From positions 1 to 30,655 of the forward strand of contig NW_019775384.1 in assembly GCF_001039355.2 (NCBI RefSeq): a stretch of 30,655 nucleotides of DNA, given 5' to 3'. Of the stretch, positions 1 to 10,054 are shown one piece after another. A program made the position numbers and the translations under genes. This stretch comes from Lingula anatina (Eukaryota > Brachiopoda > Lingulata > Lingulida > Lingulidae). The notes beneath the pieces were generated by a model. That model saw nothing but the letters and a program-made list of their open reading frames with translations. It did no database searches and had not been told where the DNA came from. Every line of letters begins with the position of its first letter. The first letter of the stretch is position 1.

Positions 1-312
1 TTTACCGTACTGACAAACGAACCTTGCCAAGAGATGGCTTGGGTGTTGGTAATATCACAAGGGCCTGTAGGAAAGTTTACAGAATTGAAGAAGAAAAAAA
101 TTTTGTGAGAGACTACTAGCGCCCCCTGTGGTCAAAGAGTAATTAAATGTCAAACTATGGACTTTAGAATGCTTCTACGTTGATATCTTTAGAGAGTTTG
201 AATCTTTGGGCAAAGTTACATGACTATTATTTTGATATCTTGATCAAACTAAACGTAACATAAAATCATTCCAATAAGGTAAACCTGTATAGCTATTGTT
301 GTATGGAAACAT

Positions 313-318
313 TTTATT
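313..318 (-). promoter_or_regulatory. Possible poly(A) signal of the ASB gene
   Basis: TTTATT on the plus strand reads AATAAA on the minus strand, about 230 bases past the stop codon of the ankyrin/SOCS-box gene. No other AATAAA was seen between it and the stop. Placement is inference. Confidence 0.35.
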
Positions 319-397
319 AACATCTTAAACAAAAACATTGGAAAAATATCAAGACAGAATGTGGAAAATCAGAATCGCGTCTTCTTCATATTACACA

Positions 398-421
398 TTA
401 TTATTATTATTATTATTATTT
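398..421. repeat. (ATT)n microsatellite
   Basis: Run of about seven to eight ATT/TTA units in the 3' flank of the ASB gene. Confidence 0.9.
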
Positions 422-545
422 TTGTAAAAAAAGGATGCAAATGGAACACTAAAAACTGACATGATAAAAAGAAAACATAACATAACTGGGTGTACGTTCC
501 CAAAAACTAAATTAGAAAAATTCAATAACTGCAGTATTCATTATT

Positions 546-3353
546 TCATTCAAACAACAAATAGCTTTTCAATAACGGGGGCAAGGGAAGTTGTTTAATG
601 GGGTTCGATATAGGCAACTCACACAAATGCCTCCGAATTATAATTCTCGATTGGTGTTTTAGAGACGCTGGTGTGACACACGCAGACGATAATATGGCGC
701 GCTGCATCTCGGGATATGACCTATCTCGAAGTATTTTTTCGGTGTCATAACACTCTGCAGCTTCAACCAATAGGTTCAAAATGTTTGGCTTTGTCTGAAT
801 AGAAACCAAATGTTTTAGTACACCATAAGGGTCTAAGAGACGAAGCATTTTTGTCGGAATCTTGAAATGCACCCTGGCGCCGTGTTTTACAAGAAGATGC
901 ACAATTTCATACTCCGGAATCTCTGCATTTGCTAGGTACTCCACGAGCGGCGTCAAACCTGGGATAGCATAGGAAATTCGTTCATTGTAAAACAGGGGAT
1001 TTGCACCATTTTCCAAAAGAAGCTGAATTATTTCTTGTCTGTTGCGCAAGCGCGATGCAGCACATGCAACCAAGAGTGGCGGGCAGTCCTCTTCATTTGG
1101 CTCGTTGACGTCTGCACCGTGTTTTATTAGATACCGGCAAACTTCCGGTCGACCGTGTACAACGGCTGTATTCAGAGCCCCTCCACGGAAATTCTCAGGT
1201 CTTTTCAAACTAGCACCCGCCTCGACGAGAATTTGTACCATCTTCATACAGCCTACTAAAATTGCAATGTGAAGAGCTGTTTTCTGTTCAAACCGTGGTG
1301 GACACTGCATGTTGACATCTGCCCCGTATTCAATCAAGAGTTTCAGAGCGTCTGGTTGCCGTTCCTTGCAGGCTTTCATTATTGGCGTGATGCCACTTCG
1401 ACTAAACACGTTGGGATTGGCTCCATACATGAGGAGCAGCTCAAGGCACTTGGTGTACTCCAGGGGCACAAGGTTAATCTCTGCACCGAGGATATATTGG
1501 TTTTCTGGGTTGGCACCATGTTCCAATAACAATCTCACACAGTCTACGTTGTTGTTCTCAATGGCAAGGTTCAAAGGTTCCAGTGTTAGGTACCCTATAG
1601 TTTGTAAACCTTCCGGGATATCCAAACCTCCATCGCAAAAATTCACTATCGCTCCGTTGTCTATGAGAATCTGCATTGTTTCATAATGGCCATGTCGTGC
1701 ACACAAATGTAGTGGCGTATACCCCACGTCATCTTGAGTATTGACGTAAGCACCCCTGTCCAAAAGAAACGTAACGTAAGTTGCATCATTGATGTACGCA
1801 GCGTAGTGCAGTGGCTTCAGTCCCTTAGAGACCGGTGCGTTTACTTCAGCACCTGCTGCCAAGATGCGTTCGATATCTGGTAACGGAGCCTTGCAGGTTA
1901 TGGCATCGGCCAAAAGACGTTGAATGTCCATAGAAACCGTGTCTGTAAATAAGTACTCTTTTAATGTGTCGGGCATTTCTAGTTGCTTTTTAAGTGCTTT
2001 GATTTGTTCGGCAGACAGGAACTTTTCTTTGGGATCGTCTACGACTTTTGCAAGTGTGGCGTCTGTAAGAGAAGCATTTTTTAGTTCTTCACACGCAGGT
2101 GTTTTAAAGGCACCCTTAAGGTTGTTCTGGTTTGAAGCATTTCCACCTGGCTCTTCTTCACCTGATAACTTCTGCTGCTCTTGTGCTCCAATGGGACTGT
2201 CAGTTCCATCGTCTGTGCATGCGTCGTTTGGGGCATTCCTTATCTCCTGCAGCACACTCTCTGGTACTTGCTCACTGCTTTCTATCACTGAAGAACTGGC
2301 GGTCGCGGTGGCTGATTCGTTGTCTAATCCAGAAGTGTTTGTTTCGCGATTCCACTCATCCGTAGCCAATGCAGAATCATATTCCATGTCTGATGAACAC
2401 GAACGGCAGGCATTTTTTAATTCCTGCACTGTTTCAGACAGTGAGTCAAGTCTGCTTGAAACATTGGCAAATGGCATGATATTGTCATCCTCGTGCCCAG
2501 GTGTTTCCGTTCCCTGATGTGACTCTTGCGGGTGCTCTTCTTCGTCGTCAGAGAAAAACGAACGACACACCCTTTTGAATTCTTCTATTCTGTCAGACAA
2601 TTCATCAAACCAAAACGGAGAATGTTTTTCCTTTTCGTCGGATGATGGAGCAGTGTTACTCGGCGACATTTTAGTACTTGTCTTCATTGAGTTCAAAACA
2701 TCTGTTACTCCTGAAGCTGTAGGCATGGGCTGTGCACTTGTTTCATTCACTGAATTAATTGCCAACTGTTGTGTAGTTTCGTTCTTTGTATCAACTGAGA
2801 CAGCCGATTTTGACGCTGTGCCTACACAAAGTGAGTCTCTCTGCTGTGACAATGATTCAGTAGCTGCGGTAGTTGAGACAGTGGCTTGCGGCTCTACTGC
2901 ATTCTTTGCATTACCCTGGACTGGAAATTGCTGCAGCGTGTCGCTCATTTCGTCAGCAATGCCTACAAGTATTGGCGAGGTTCTATTTACCGTGTTGGAC
3001 GATAGTATTGATAAGGACGAACTATCGCCAGAGGAGCCACTGTATTCATGGCAGTTTTTAAATTTACCACATTCTGACTCAGTTTCATCCCTTGTCTGAA
3101 CCGACTGTCCTATTACATCTGTCAAGAAAGAGGCTCCATATGCCTCATCGGAGGCCACATCATGTATTATGGAGGCTCCAATTGGTGCACGTAAGTCATC
3201 AGGCATATTAGCATTATTCGACTGATTAATTAGAGCTGATAATCCCGATACACCCATTTGGCTTACACGCTGGTCGCTTTGGGGACACTCTTCAGTTTTT
3301 GCGAGGCCATTCTCTCCTCCAGTGCCCGTAGTAAACTGTTCACTCGGATTCAT
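546..3353 (-). CDS. Ankyrin-repeat and SOCS-box (ASB-type) protein, 935 aa
   Basis: Single open frame. Residues 1 to about 470 are Ser/Thr/Glu/Gln-rich and probably disordered. About ten ankyrin repeats follow (residues ~475-855), with clear PLHYAA, TPLHLCARHG, GADVN and GANPN signatures. The last ~40 residues form a SOCS box: a BC-box-like SLxxxSxxxI (Ser where Cys is usual), then IRRHL and the terminal LPLPPLLKSYLLFE, which fits a Cul5 box. Known family role: ASB proteins are substrate receptors of Elongin B/C-Cullin5 ubiquitin ligases; the ankyrin repeats select the substrate. Which ASB subgroup it belongs to is unclear. The first Met is used because the frame is open from there and a TATA box lies about 235 bases upstream. 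The ~470-residue N-terminal extension is long for the family. The lack of introns contrasts with neighbouring genes and could reflect a retrocopy or a large single exon. A decayed copy of codons ~100-377 lies at 16931-17737. Confidence 0.93.
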   Translation of the reverse strand: MNPSEQFTTGTGGENGLAKTEECPQSDQRVSQMGVSGLSALINQSNNANMPDDLRAPIGASIIHDVASDEAYGASFLTDVIGQSVQTRDETESECGKFKNCHEYSGSSGDSSSLSILSSNTVNRTSPILVGIADEMSDTLQQFPVQGNAKNAVEPQATVSTTAATESLSQQRDSLCVGTASKSAVSVDTKNETTQQLAINSVNETSAQPMPTASGVTDVLNSMKTSTKMSPSNTAPSSDEKEKHSPFWFDELSDRIEEFKRVCRSFFSDDEEEHPQESHQGTETPGHEDDNIMPFANVSSRLDSLSETVQELKNACRSCSSDMEYDSALATDEWNRETNTSGLDNESATATASSSVIESSEQVPESVLQEIRNAPNDACTDDGTDSPIGAQEQQKLSGEEEPGGNASNQNNLKGAFKTPACEELKNASLTDATLAKVVDDPKEKFLSAEQIKALKKQLEMPDTLKEYLFTDTVSMDIQRLLADAITCKAPLPDIERILAAGAEVNAPVSKGLKPLHYAAYINDATYVTFLLDRGAYVNTQDDVGYTPLHLCARHGHYETMQILIDNGAIVNFCDGGLDIPEGLQTIGYLTLEPLNLAIENNNVDCVRLLLEHGANPENQYILGAEINLVPLEYTKCLELLLMYGANPNVFSRSGITPIMKACKERQPDALKLLIEYGADVNMQCPPRFEQKTALHIAILVGCMKMVQILVEAGASLKRPENFRGGALNTAVVHGRPEVCRYLIKHGADVNEPNEEDCPPLLVACAASRLRNRQEIIQLLLENGANPLFYNERISYAIPGLTPLVEYLANAEIPEYEIVHLLVKHGARVHFKIPTKMLRLLDPYGVLKHLVSIQTKPNILNLLVEAAECYDTEKILRDRSYPEMQRAILSSACVTPASLKHQSRIIIRRHLCELPISNPIKQLPLPPLLKSYLLFE

Positions 3354-3584
3354 GATTAGGTCAAGTAATATTCTTTGTCTGAAAAGATTCGTTTTGCATA
3401 ATCATGCTTCATATCTAAACCCCCAACGTTGACTAGACTACACACACACTCATTTGCACCCAAGAGTAAGCTCACAAATACACGTCGTGGAAGAAAATGA
3501 GAACAAATAAATGGGGATCAGAGGCCTTCTTTTCCTCTTTTCCTCAAAAGAAATCACTACCAAAGAGAAAAGCACGGCTTGATC

Positions 3585-3594
3585 TATTTATAGT
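3585..3594 (-). promoter_or_regulatory. TATA box of the ASB gene
   Basis: The minus strand reads CTATAAATAG, about 235 bases upstream of the ASB start codon. A start site about 30 bases downstream would leave a 5' UTR of roughly 200 nt. No intron was seen in that leader. Confidence 0.5.
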
Positions 3595-3599
3595 ATATA

Positions 3600-4995
3600 A
3601 GGGATAAAGCTGATTTTGAGTGGGATATGTTCTTTACTCAGTAAAGTCCATCTGATAATACCTCGTTCCAGCGAACTTAAAATGTTAATCTCTCCATAAT
3701 AAAACCATATAAAACCCCAAACAACTAACAGCTTTTGACGTAACGTTCCCACCGTTATCAAACAAATTGAGTCTAGGCACCTACCTGCATTATGGCAAAC
3801 GTCGAACTTTGTGGAGACTAAGAGCAATACAGAGTCCGCAGGCAGTGTGGTTCTGCTGTGCATGTTGCCTTTGCCAAGAGAATATTCGCCGTTAAGAACG
3901 GCAGGTGAAGGGAACTCGAATGAGATGGTAGTCTAAATATAGCGGTGTATCTGGGTTGCTGTGCGAGTGCACACCTGAGTATGCTACATGTATAGAGGAT
4001 GAACGAGAAATGATTTTACAGGTGCTTGAAAATGGATGGACCCTCTCTGTCTCTGTCTGTCTCTCTCTCATCATTAAATCCTCATTAACTAATAGCAATA
4101 ATGTAACTTTAAGCACAGGTACCATATCCGTCATCTTAAAGCGTGTAACATTAACAAGCCTTTTCGGGTAATAAAACATAAATCAGAAATTTTAAGACAC
4201 CAACCCCAGTAACTGTATGTTAAACCGAAGATCGAGAAAATGAGTAGAAATGATAAGTTAATGATATCAAAATAATTTTTTGGTAATAAAAGAAGAAAGA
4301 GATGTTCTTATTCTTTATTTATTATTTATTCTTTATTTAATTATCTTTCCTTAATATTGCATTTCTTATTAGTATAATAATTAAATATGATCATATTCGT
4401 TCAATCATTGATTACTGTGACACAAGGACACTTTCTTTATCATCAATACAAAAGCTGCTGCTTATTTTTCACAGTTTATTTGTTTTATAAAGTGCATCAT
4501 CTTAGTCATCATCAGTGCATTTATGGATGCTTCGTTCACTCTCCAAACAGTTCTTGCGTCATTCACGTTAGTGTATATCCCTGTAATAATGGAATGCATA
4601 TAGAGTTTAGAATGTAACACACAACTATGTGACCTGCGCGATGACAAAGGAAAGTCCCCTAACTTGAAAAAAAAAAAAAAAAAAAAAACTATAATTAAAC
4701 GCATGCAAAAAGGCTTATCAACAAAATTTTCCCGTCTCATTTCGCATGACATATCAAGTGTGGATAACAACCGGAAGCACGTACATGTATAGGGTGGCGC
4801 TACAGTGAGTGAGGGTGACACGTGCCATCTGTACCCACCCCAAACCAAGATCCGCCTATGAACTTCGCCCACTCCACCACTCCAGCTCTGAAGCATTTTG
4901 TTTTTAATATCTTCCGCTAGTTTCATCAAGTTAAGAAGAGTGAATGAGATAACACAAATGTTTACTTCACAATCATTTTCAGTTGGTGAGATATT
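3600..4995. other. Intergenic DNA without a supportable gene
   Basis: Low-complexity CT-rich stretch near 4037-4070, AT-rich TTTATT runs near 4310-4340, and a 22-base poly(A) at 4667-4688. Short open frames here have biased composition or read through homopolymers; none shows a domain or splice structure. Confidence 0.6.
4667..4688. repeat. Poly(A) tract, 22 bases
   Basis: Uninterrupted run of A on the plus strand. It could be the tail of an old retroposed sequence, but no flanking target-site duplication was recognised. Confidence 0.8.
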
Positions 4996-5387
4996 TCACT
5001 TCCCATATTGGATTCTCACCGCGTTAACCAGAGAAACAACCCAGTCTGCCCCGGCTTCGCCCATATGTGGTAATGCCATAGCCATTGCATGAGAAAAACC
5101 CTCATAGTCGGGGCTTAGGTAATGTTCGTATTTGTGTGGTCCTCTTCTGTCCCCGCAGTCAAATTTCCAGTTGACAATTTTGTCGACGTGTTTATCGTGC
5201 GTACACGCCAGTATGCCGTTCTCGTTGATGTACATGGCGTCTCTGTCACTTGCACAAACCCATTCAAGCAGTTTTCCCTGACTGTAAAAAAGGATACGAA
5301 GATAAATGTCAGGAAGACCTGGAAGTCTGAGTCGCTTATCACCGAAAGCCAATATAGAGGTGCAATAATTGAGGTCACAGGCATGCT
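4996..5387 (-). CDS. Terminal exon of an unrecognised protein-coding gene
   Basis: On the minus strand a TATTTTTAG acceptor precedes 392 bases that stay open for 129 residues to a TGA at 4998-4996. The composition looks like a folded protein: it begins HACDLNYC, has aromatic and charged residues spread through it, and ends with a helix-like stretch around GFSHAMAMALPHMGEAG. Three Cys lie in the middle and N-terminal part. The acceptor implies entry with one base of a codon already used. I do not recognise the family. A possible 5' exon of the same gene lies at 6227-6282, but the phases do not join directly, so at least one exon would be missing between them. A spurious open frame is the alternative, though composition argues against that. 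Confidence 0.5.
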
Positions 5388-6226
5388 CTAAAAATATTTA
5401 GTGCACAGCTTACAAACTATGTTTATTTTAGGGTCCCACATGAAGAAGTTTGTATCAAAGATTCACTCTCCAGGAACCATGGATAATAAGAAGTAATTCA
5501 TCATTTAACCCCAAAAAAGAACATACAGTACTGTCAAAAATGCAAAACGCCTAGCTGTGAAACGCTTAATTGACTTTGAAAATTCAACCATCACTGGTTT
5601 TGGTCTTTGATGTACCTCCGACAAGTATAACGGTGTAAAAATTATAATAATCTTCTGTATAGAGCAGTTAATTGTTTTTGAGAGGCTTTAGTTTTCTTGT
5701 CACTGAATATTAAAACAACGGGGAAAATACACCTTCCGACAGTAAAATAAGCATTAAATAAATTATACTTCCCCTCGTGATCCAAATATTATATCAGAAA
5801 TGTCAAACTATCATGGAATCACAATATATTTTTCGGTCAGCAACAGAAAACACTGATTTCTGTTGCACCTGGGAATTGAACAATTTTTGGCAATTTTTCT
5901 AGGGAACATAAGTAAACTAGTATTAGCCATGACGCAAACCCCTTGAGTTACAGTTTAACTGTACCCGTTGTATCCCCACCCCCACCCCCGTAGATCAGCC
6001 ACTGTTAAGAGGTTATGGCTGTTTTTTATGGTTTTTAGAAAAAAATCGGCCAAACCTGCTTAATAATAAATAAAGATCATGGGCGAAACTACACTATCCC
6101 CTTTTCTTAATTCACTTTCCAATAAATCTTTCTAGTAATATATCTATTTGTACAGTGTATGTCCAACTGTACAATAAGTAGATGTTTCTTTCCACAGAAT
6201 GTGAAGTCGCTCGTGTTCTAACTTAC
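5388..6226. other. Presumed intron or intergenic DNA
   Basis: AT-rich. I looked on the minus strand for an exon joining 6227-6282 to 4996-5387 in phase and found none that stays open. A poly-C-rich run sits near 5979-5992. No repeat or RNA gene recognised. Confidence 0.4.
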
Positions 6227-6282
6227 CTGTTAGGGCAACCTGTAACAGGACATGGGCACTTCAGTCTAAACCACTTCACCAT
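6227..6282 (-). CDS. Possible 5' coding exon, minus strand
   Basis: On the minus strand an ATG at 6282 opens 18 codons (MVKWFRLKCPCPVTGCPN) ending in two bases of a codon at a strong ACAG|GTAAGT donor (exon end 6227). A CACTGTCAG acceptor lies just upstream of the ATG. It could belong to the gene whose last exon is 4996-5387, but an intermediate exon is needed to match phase. Short, so the coding call is weak. Confidence 0.22.
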
Positions 6283-6570
6283 TTTTTTAAACTGACAGTG
6301 ATATTTTTGTGCTAGCTATGAACGTTCTTGACACCGCTGTCTTTTTGGCAGCCTCTTTTGGACATTTGGCGTTTATATCTTCTGTCTGTGGGGATTTTTT
6401 CCACATTATAAATGAGGTGTTTTTCAAGAATCATCTTTTTCTGGGAAAAAACAAAATTTTCATCATATCTGCATTCGTAATTGGTAATACCCAGACTTCA
6501 GCCAATGAAGAGATGACACGACACAAAGCCCACTCATCATAAGCCTTTAGCAATCAAAAGATATTCATAA

Positions 6571-6846
6571 ATCGAAAGTAGAAACTTCCAGAACAAAGGG
6601 TATTTTTTGTTTACGCGTAAAAAGTCTGTGACTCATCCAATGGTCTTGAATTTCCCCACCGTATCGAAAGTAGAAAGTTCCAGGACGAAGGGTAATTTTT
6701 GTTCAGGCGTAAAAAGTCTGTGACTCATCCAATGGTCTTTAAATTTCCCACCGTATCGAAAGTAGAAAGTTCCAGGACAAGGGGTAATTTTTGTTCAGGA
6801 GTAAAATGTCTGTGACTCATCCAATTGTCTTGAAATTCCCCACCCT
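6571..6846. repeat. Three 92-bp tandem repeats in a promoter region
   Basis: Copies start at 6571, 6663 and 6755, with a few substitutions and no length change. Every copy contains TGACTCA, the AP-1/TRE consensus (6629, 6721, 6813), directly followed by CCAAT. Each also has a GAAnnTTCnn element: copy 1 reads GAAACTTCCAGAA at 6581-6593, three perfect alternating heat-shock-element units, while copies 2 and 3 have GGA as the third unit. The array ends about ten bases before a TATA-like box and about 155 bases before the ATG at 7001. It is therefore placed as an upstream regulatory array for that gene (inference). Confidence 0.85.
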
Positions 6847-6855
6847 TAGACTATG

Positions 6856-6863
6856 CATAAATA
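6856..6863 (+). promoter_or_regulatory. TATA-like box of the 7001 gene
   Basis: CATAAATA sits about 31 bases before an initiator-like TTTCACTC (A at 6888). This would give a 5' UTR of about 112 nt before the ATG at 7001. It directly follows the three 92-bp repeats. Confidence 0.45.
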
Positions 6864-7000
6864 CCAACGCCACAGCCTCGCGCTTTCACTCAACAAGCAA
6901 ATACTTTCTATACGCTTGCTATATTTCCGACAAGCTCTGTCATTTCGTTAAAATAACGTTCGTAGTCAATTATTTGCAAGCCACACAGTATTGTTACAAG

Positions 7001-7219
7001 ATGGCTCACAGAGGGAGCAAAGGCAACAAAAAGAAGGCAAGTGATAGGCAGTACCAAAATCCAACTATCCCAATAGCTGGGGAGAAAATGACCCACCAAA
7101 GTGGTCAGATGGACCCTGACCATCGTGGAAGTCAAAGCTATGGTTTTAATGAAAGATCGCCAGGCTACGTTGCGGGAACGAGGGATTGCGGACACAGACA
7201 TAACAGTGCGCATCAACAG
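7001..7219 (+). CDS. Exon 1 of the 7001 gene (tandem module copy 1)
   Basis: Starts at ATG 7001 and ends CAACAG|GTAAGT in phase 0 (73 codons). A basic N-terminus (MAHRGSKGNKKK) is followed by the first copy of the module SGQMDPDHRGSQ...SAHQQ, which recurs in the next two exons. Confidence 0.75.
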
Positions 7220-8466
7220 GTAAGTTCATGCATAATATCAATGGCGTTAAGTGCACCGATACGCTCTAATGAACATAAAAGAAAATAAAAAATGGCTCCA
7301 CCACATTTTGGTGTGCCTGTTCGATTTAAGAAATGTAATTGTTTAGCAGGTTCGGGCAGGTTTTGACATATGACAGACTGTTGAGAGTCTCGAAATACTT
7401 AGAATACACTTCGAATGCCGTACGAGTGTAGTTCGATTGCTGGCTGAAATAGGATCGAGATGCATTCGAGTTGCATTCTGGCTCATTCTAGCAGGATTTG
7501 AAGTGTATTGCCATTTCGATTCTCCCTCGAATGTGATCAGAATGATTCGAATGCTGCCGGAATGCCGTGAGAATATTTAGAACGCAGTCATAGTGCAGTT
7601 AGTATACATTTCAAATGCCATTCGATAATTTTCCACTTTGAATGCACTTCGAAAGTTTTTAACAGCAAAACATTCGTGCCGGCCTCAAGAATGGGTAAAA
7701 ATATTTGGAATGCACTCGGAATTTTAAGAATGCTCTTCGAATATCCAGGAACGCACAAACAACTGTCTTTCCGACGGCATTCTTGCTCATTCCGCCTCTA
7801 GTGTGACGAGGGTATTAGCAGGCTCGGGCAGTGTTTGACATATGATAGACTGTTGAGGGTCTCGAAAATAAAAAAAAGCACTTTTAACTGTAGAATCAAC
7901 GCAGTAGTCAGATTGACCCTGGCCATTGTAGAAGTCAAGGCTGTGGTTCCCATGAAAACTCGTCAGCTCAAGTTTGGGGACCCGCCGGTGTGCATCATCA
8001 GGTAAGTTCATGCATACATGTACACCGTAATATCAATGGCGCTAAGTGCACTGATATGCTCTCGCTATCATATTAAAAGGAAAAGAAAAAAATGGCTCCA
8101 CCAAATTTCGGTGTGGCTGTTCGATTTAAAAAAATGTAATTGTTTAGCAGGTTCGGGCAGGTTTTGACATATGACAGACTGTTGAGAGTCTCGAAATTTT
8201 TTAAAAAGAAGGCGCTTTAAACTGTAGAATCAACGAAGTGGTCAGATGGACCCTGTCCATCGTGGAAGTCAAGGCTGTGGTTTTTATGAAAACTCGCCAG
8301 ACAACGTAGGGGGAAGGAGGGATTATGAGCATAGACCTACCAGTGCGCATCACCAGGTAAGTTCATGCATAATACCAATGGCGCTTTATGCACCGATACG
8401 ATTAATAATAGAATAAATGATAAAAAATAAGCTTTTGCTTTAAAATAGAGTACAGAGTTTCCAAAC

Positions 8467-8506
<40 letters not shown>

Positions 8507-9985
8507 AAGTATTTATACATGTGCGTCTGCACGAAGACATGAAAAAACTGTGGACTGATAAAAAAAATCCCCAAGTTGGTAAACCCAATTAACACCTTAG
8601 CCTATTGGCCTTAGGTTGTTGACTGTTGTGTTTACATTACAACGCGTCCGACACAGATATCTTATTAGGTCAGATTATGCAACGTGGAGTGATCCGATAG
8701 TTATTGAGTAATGTGGCGGCCTCTTTGTGTAACGCTGATTTAAAAAAATTAACTCAACAATTATAAGTAATTAAAGTTTGCGTGCATCGACCATACATGT
8801 AGATAAGAAATAAGTATATAAGCGATACCTCGTGAGAGAAGGGGAGACAGGTAGAGGGGACAGCGAAGGAAGAGGATTGGGAGAGACGATGTACGGAGGC
8901 AGACGTAGTTTTGGAGAGTTAAGAGCGCGTCCATGAGAAAGCCAAACAGATCAGTCAGAAGGCGGCAAGGTGGGGGTCAGCAGATTTTAATAATTTTTGG
9001 TGTGGTAAACCATCAACATGAAAGATATTGTGAGCCACTGGCTTTCTTATTTTGGATCATTAGTTTTAGAGATATGGGGGAAGGTCTTTTATCCGCAATT
9101 TTGCCAAAATACAGCATTTTTTAGCTCTTGAAAAGTGATAATTTTAAATATTATTTTAAAAAATCATGTACATCATAAGGAATTATTAGGTATGCCATAT
9201 GATGGGTTAAGGAAAGACCTTTAATACCCAGTACAGATTTTTCGAAAGGGCACTGTCATGACCACACAAGGTTGATTCTAATAAGGCATGTTTTCCATAT
9301 GCTTGACCCCCTCCCCTTCTTTAAATGCACACTTCTTCTTTTTTGCAGGTAGTATCCATATAATTTTGGTATGTGCTGATAGAAAAGGGTTGCAAAATAA
9401 ATTTTATGAAATTAAATCTGTGTTAAACCTTGTAAAATGAGAACTATAACAATTTTAAAAAGGGCCTAAAAACGAATATTTGTATACTACTGAAATGCTT
9501 ATCAGTTTCTTTAACTAAATTAATAAGTCAAAACCATGTATAGGTTTGTTAAAAGCCCTTAAAACAATCATGTTTGCCCTGCAGACAAACGTATGAAGCA
9601 AAAATACATTTTTTAAATTTGTTTATGTTGTAGAAACTAAATGTAAAATAACAATGCTAACTCTGTGACCTATTTTCAACATGGCGGGTGCTAGGATTAT
9701 CACCGGAGCAACTGTGGAGAAAAGCACATCGCCTTTACAGTGTTAAAACATAATGCTTTCTTAATTTTATGAAGAACACGCACTAGAGATGCTTAGGTAC
9801 ATCTCAGAAGGATTGGTGTGCACCAGAATATCACAAGAAATGGCCATAGCAGCTGGTCGTCCTTAGAATGTGCGTTTTTTTTTGTTGTTGTTGTTGAACC
9901 ACGTCTTCAGACTGTTGTCAGGCTTGGGTTCCTCAATATATCCAGCTCATCGATTTAGCTCTGGATGTTTGTTGTAAGGTAAGTG

Positions 9986-10054
<69 letters not shown>

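Larger units (their letters stand above)
1..545. other. Intergenic DNA downstream of the ASB gene
   Basis: AT-rich sequence without a supportable gene. On the minus strand it is the 3' flank, probably including the 3' UTR, of the ankyrin/SOCS-box gene that ends at 546. It holds a possible poly(A) signal and an ATT microsatellite, listed separately. Confidence 0.6.
7080..8356 (+). repeat. Tandem triplication of exon plus flanking intron (334-bp unit)
   Basis: The segment containing the module exon, its GTAAGTTCATGCAT donor and about 200 bases of intron occurs three times. Recognisable intron words include GTTCGATTTAA, TTTGACATATGA and GTTGAGRGTCTCGAAA. Copies 2 and 3 start their exons 334 bases apart (7894, 8228). 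Between copies 1 and 2 a ~415-bp GAATGC-rich insertion (7397-7812) widens the spacing. Confidence 0.85.

Noticed and set aside
1042-3099. Plus-strand open frames across the ASB gene
   Set aside because: Antisense shadows of the ankyrin coding sequence, without independent features.
4462-4929. 155-codon minus-strand open frame
   Set aside because: It reads through a poly(A/T) tract (run of Phe) and has no domain or splice context.
5600-5670. Candidate linking exon (acceptor CTATACAG, donor GGAG|GTACAT, minus strand) between 6227-6282 and 4996-5387
   Set aside because: In the required phase it hits a stop after two codons.
6309-6542. 77-codon plus-strand frame rich in Phe
   Set aside because: Composition reflects T-rich DNA; no splice or domain support, and it lies upstream of the repeat promoter.
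8845-8940. Gly/Arg-rich open stretch (GRGDSEGRGLGETMYGGRRS) as a further exon of the 7001 gene
   Set aside because: No acceptable donor at the right phase; the open stretch is short and purine-rich.
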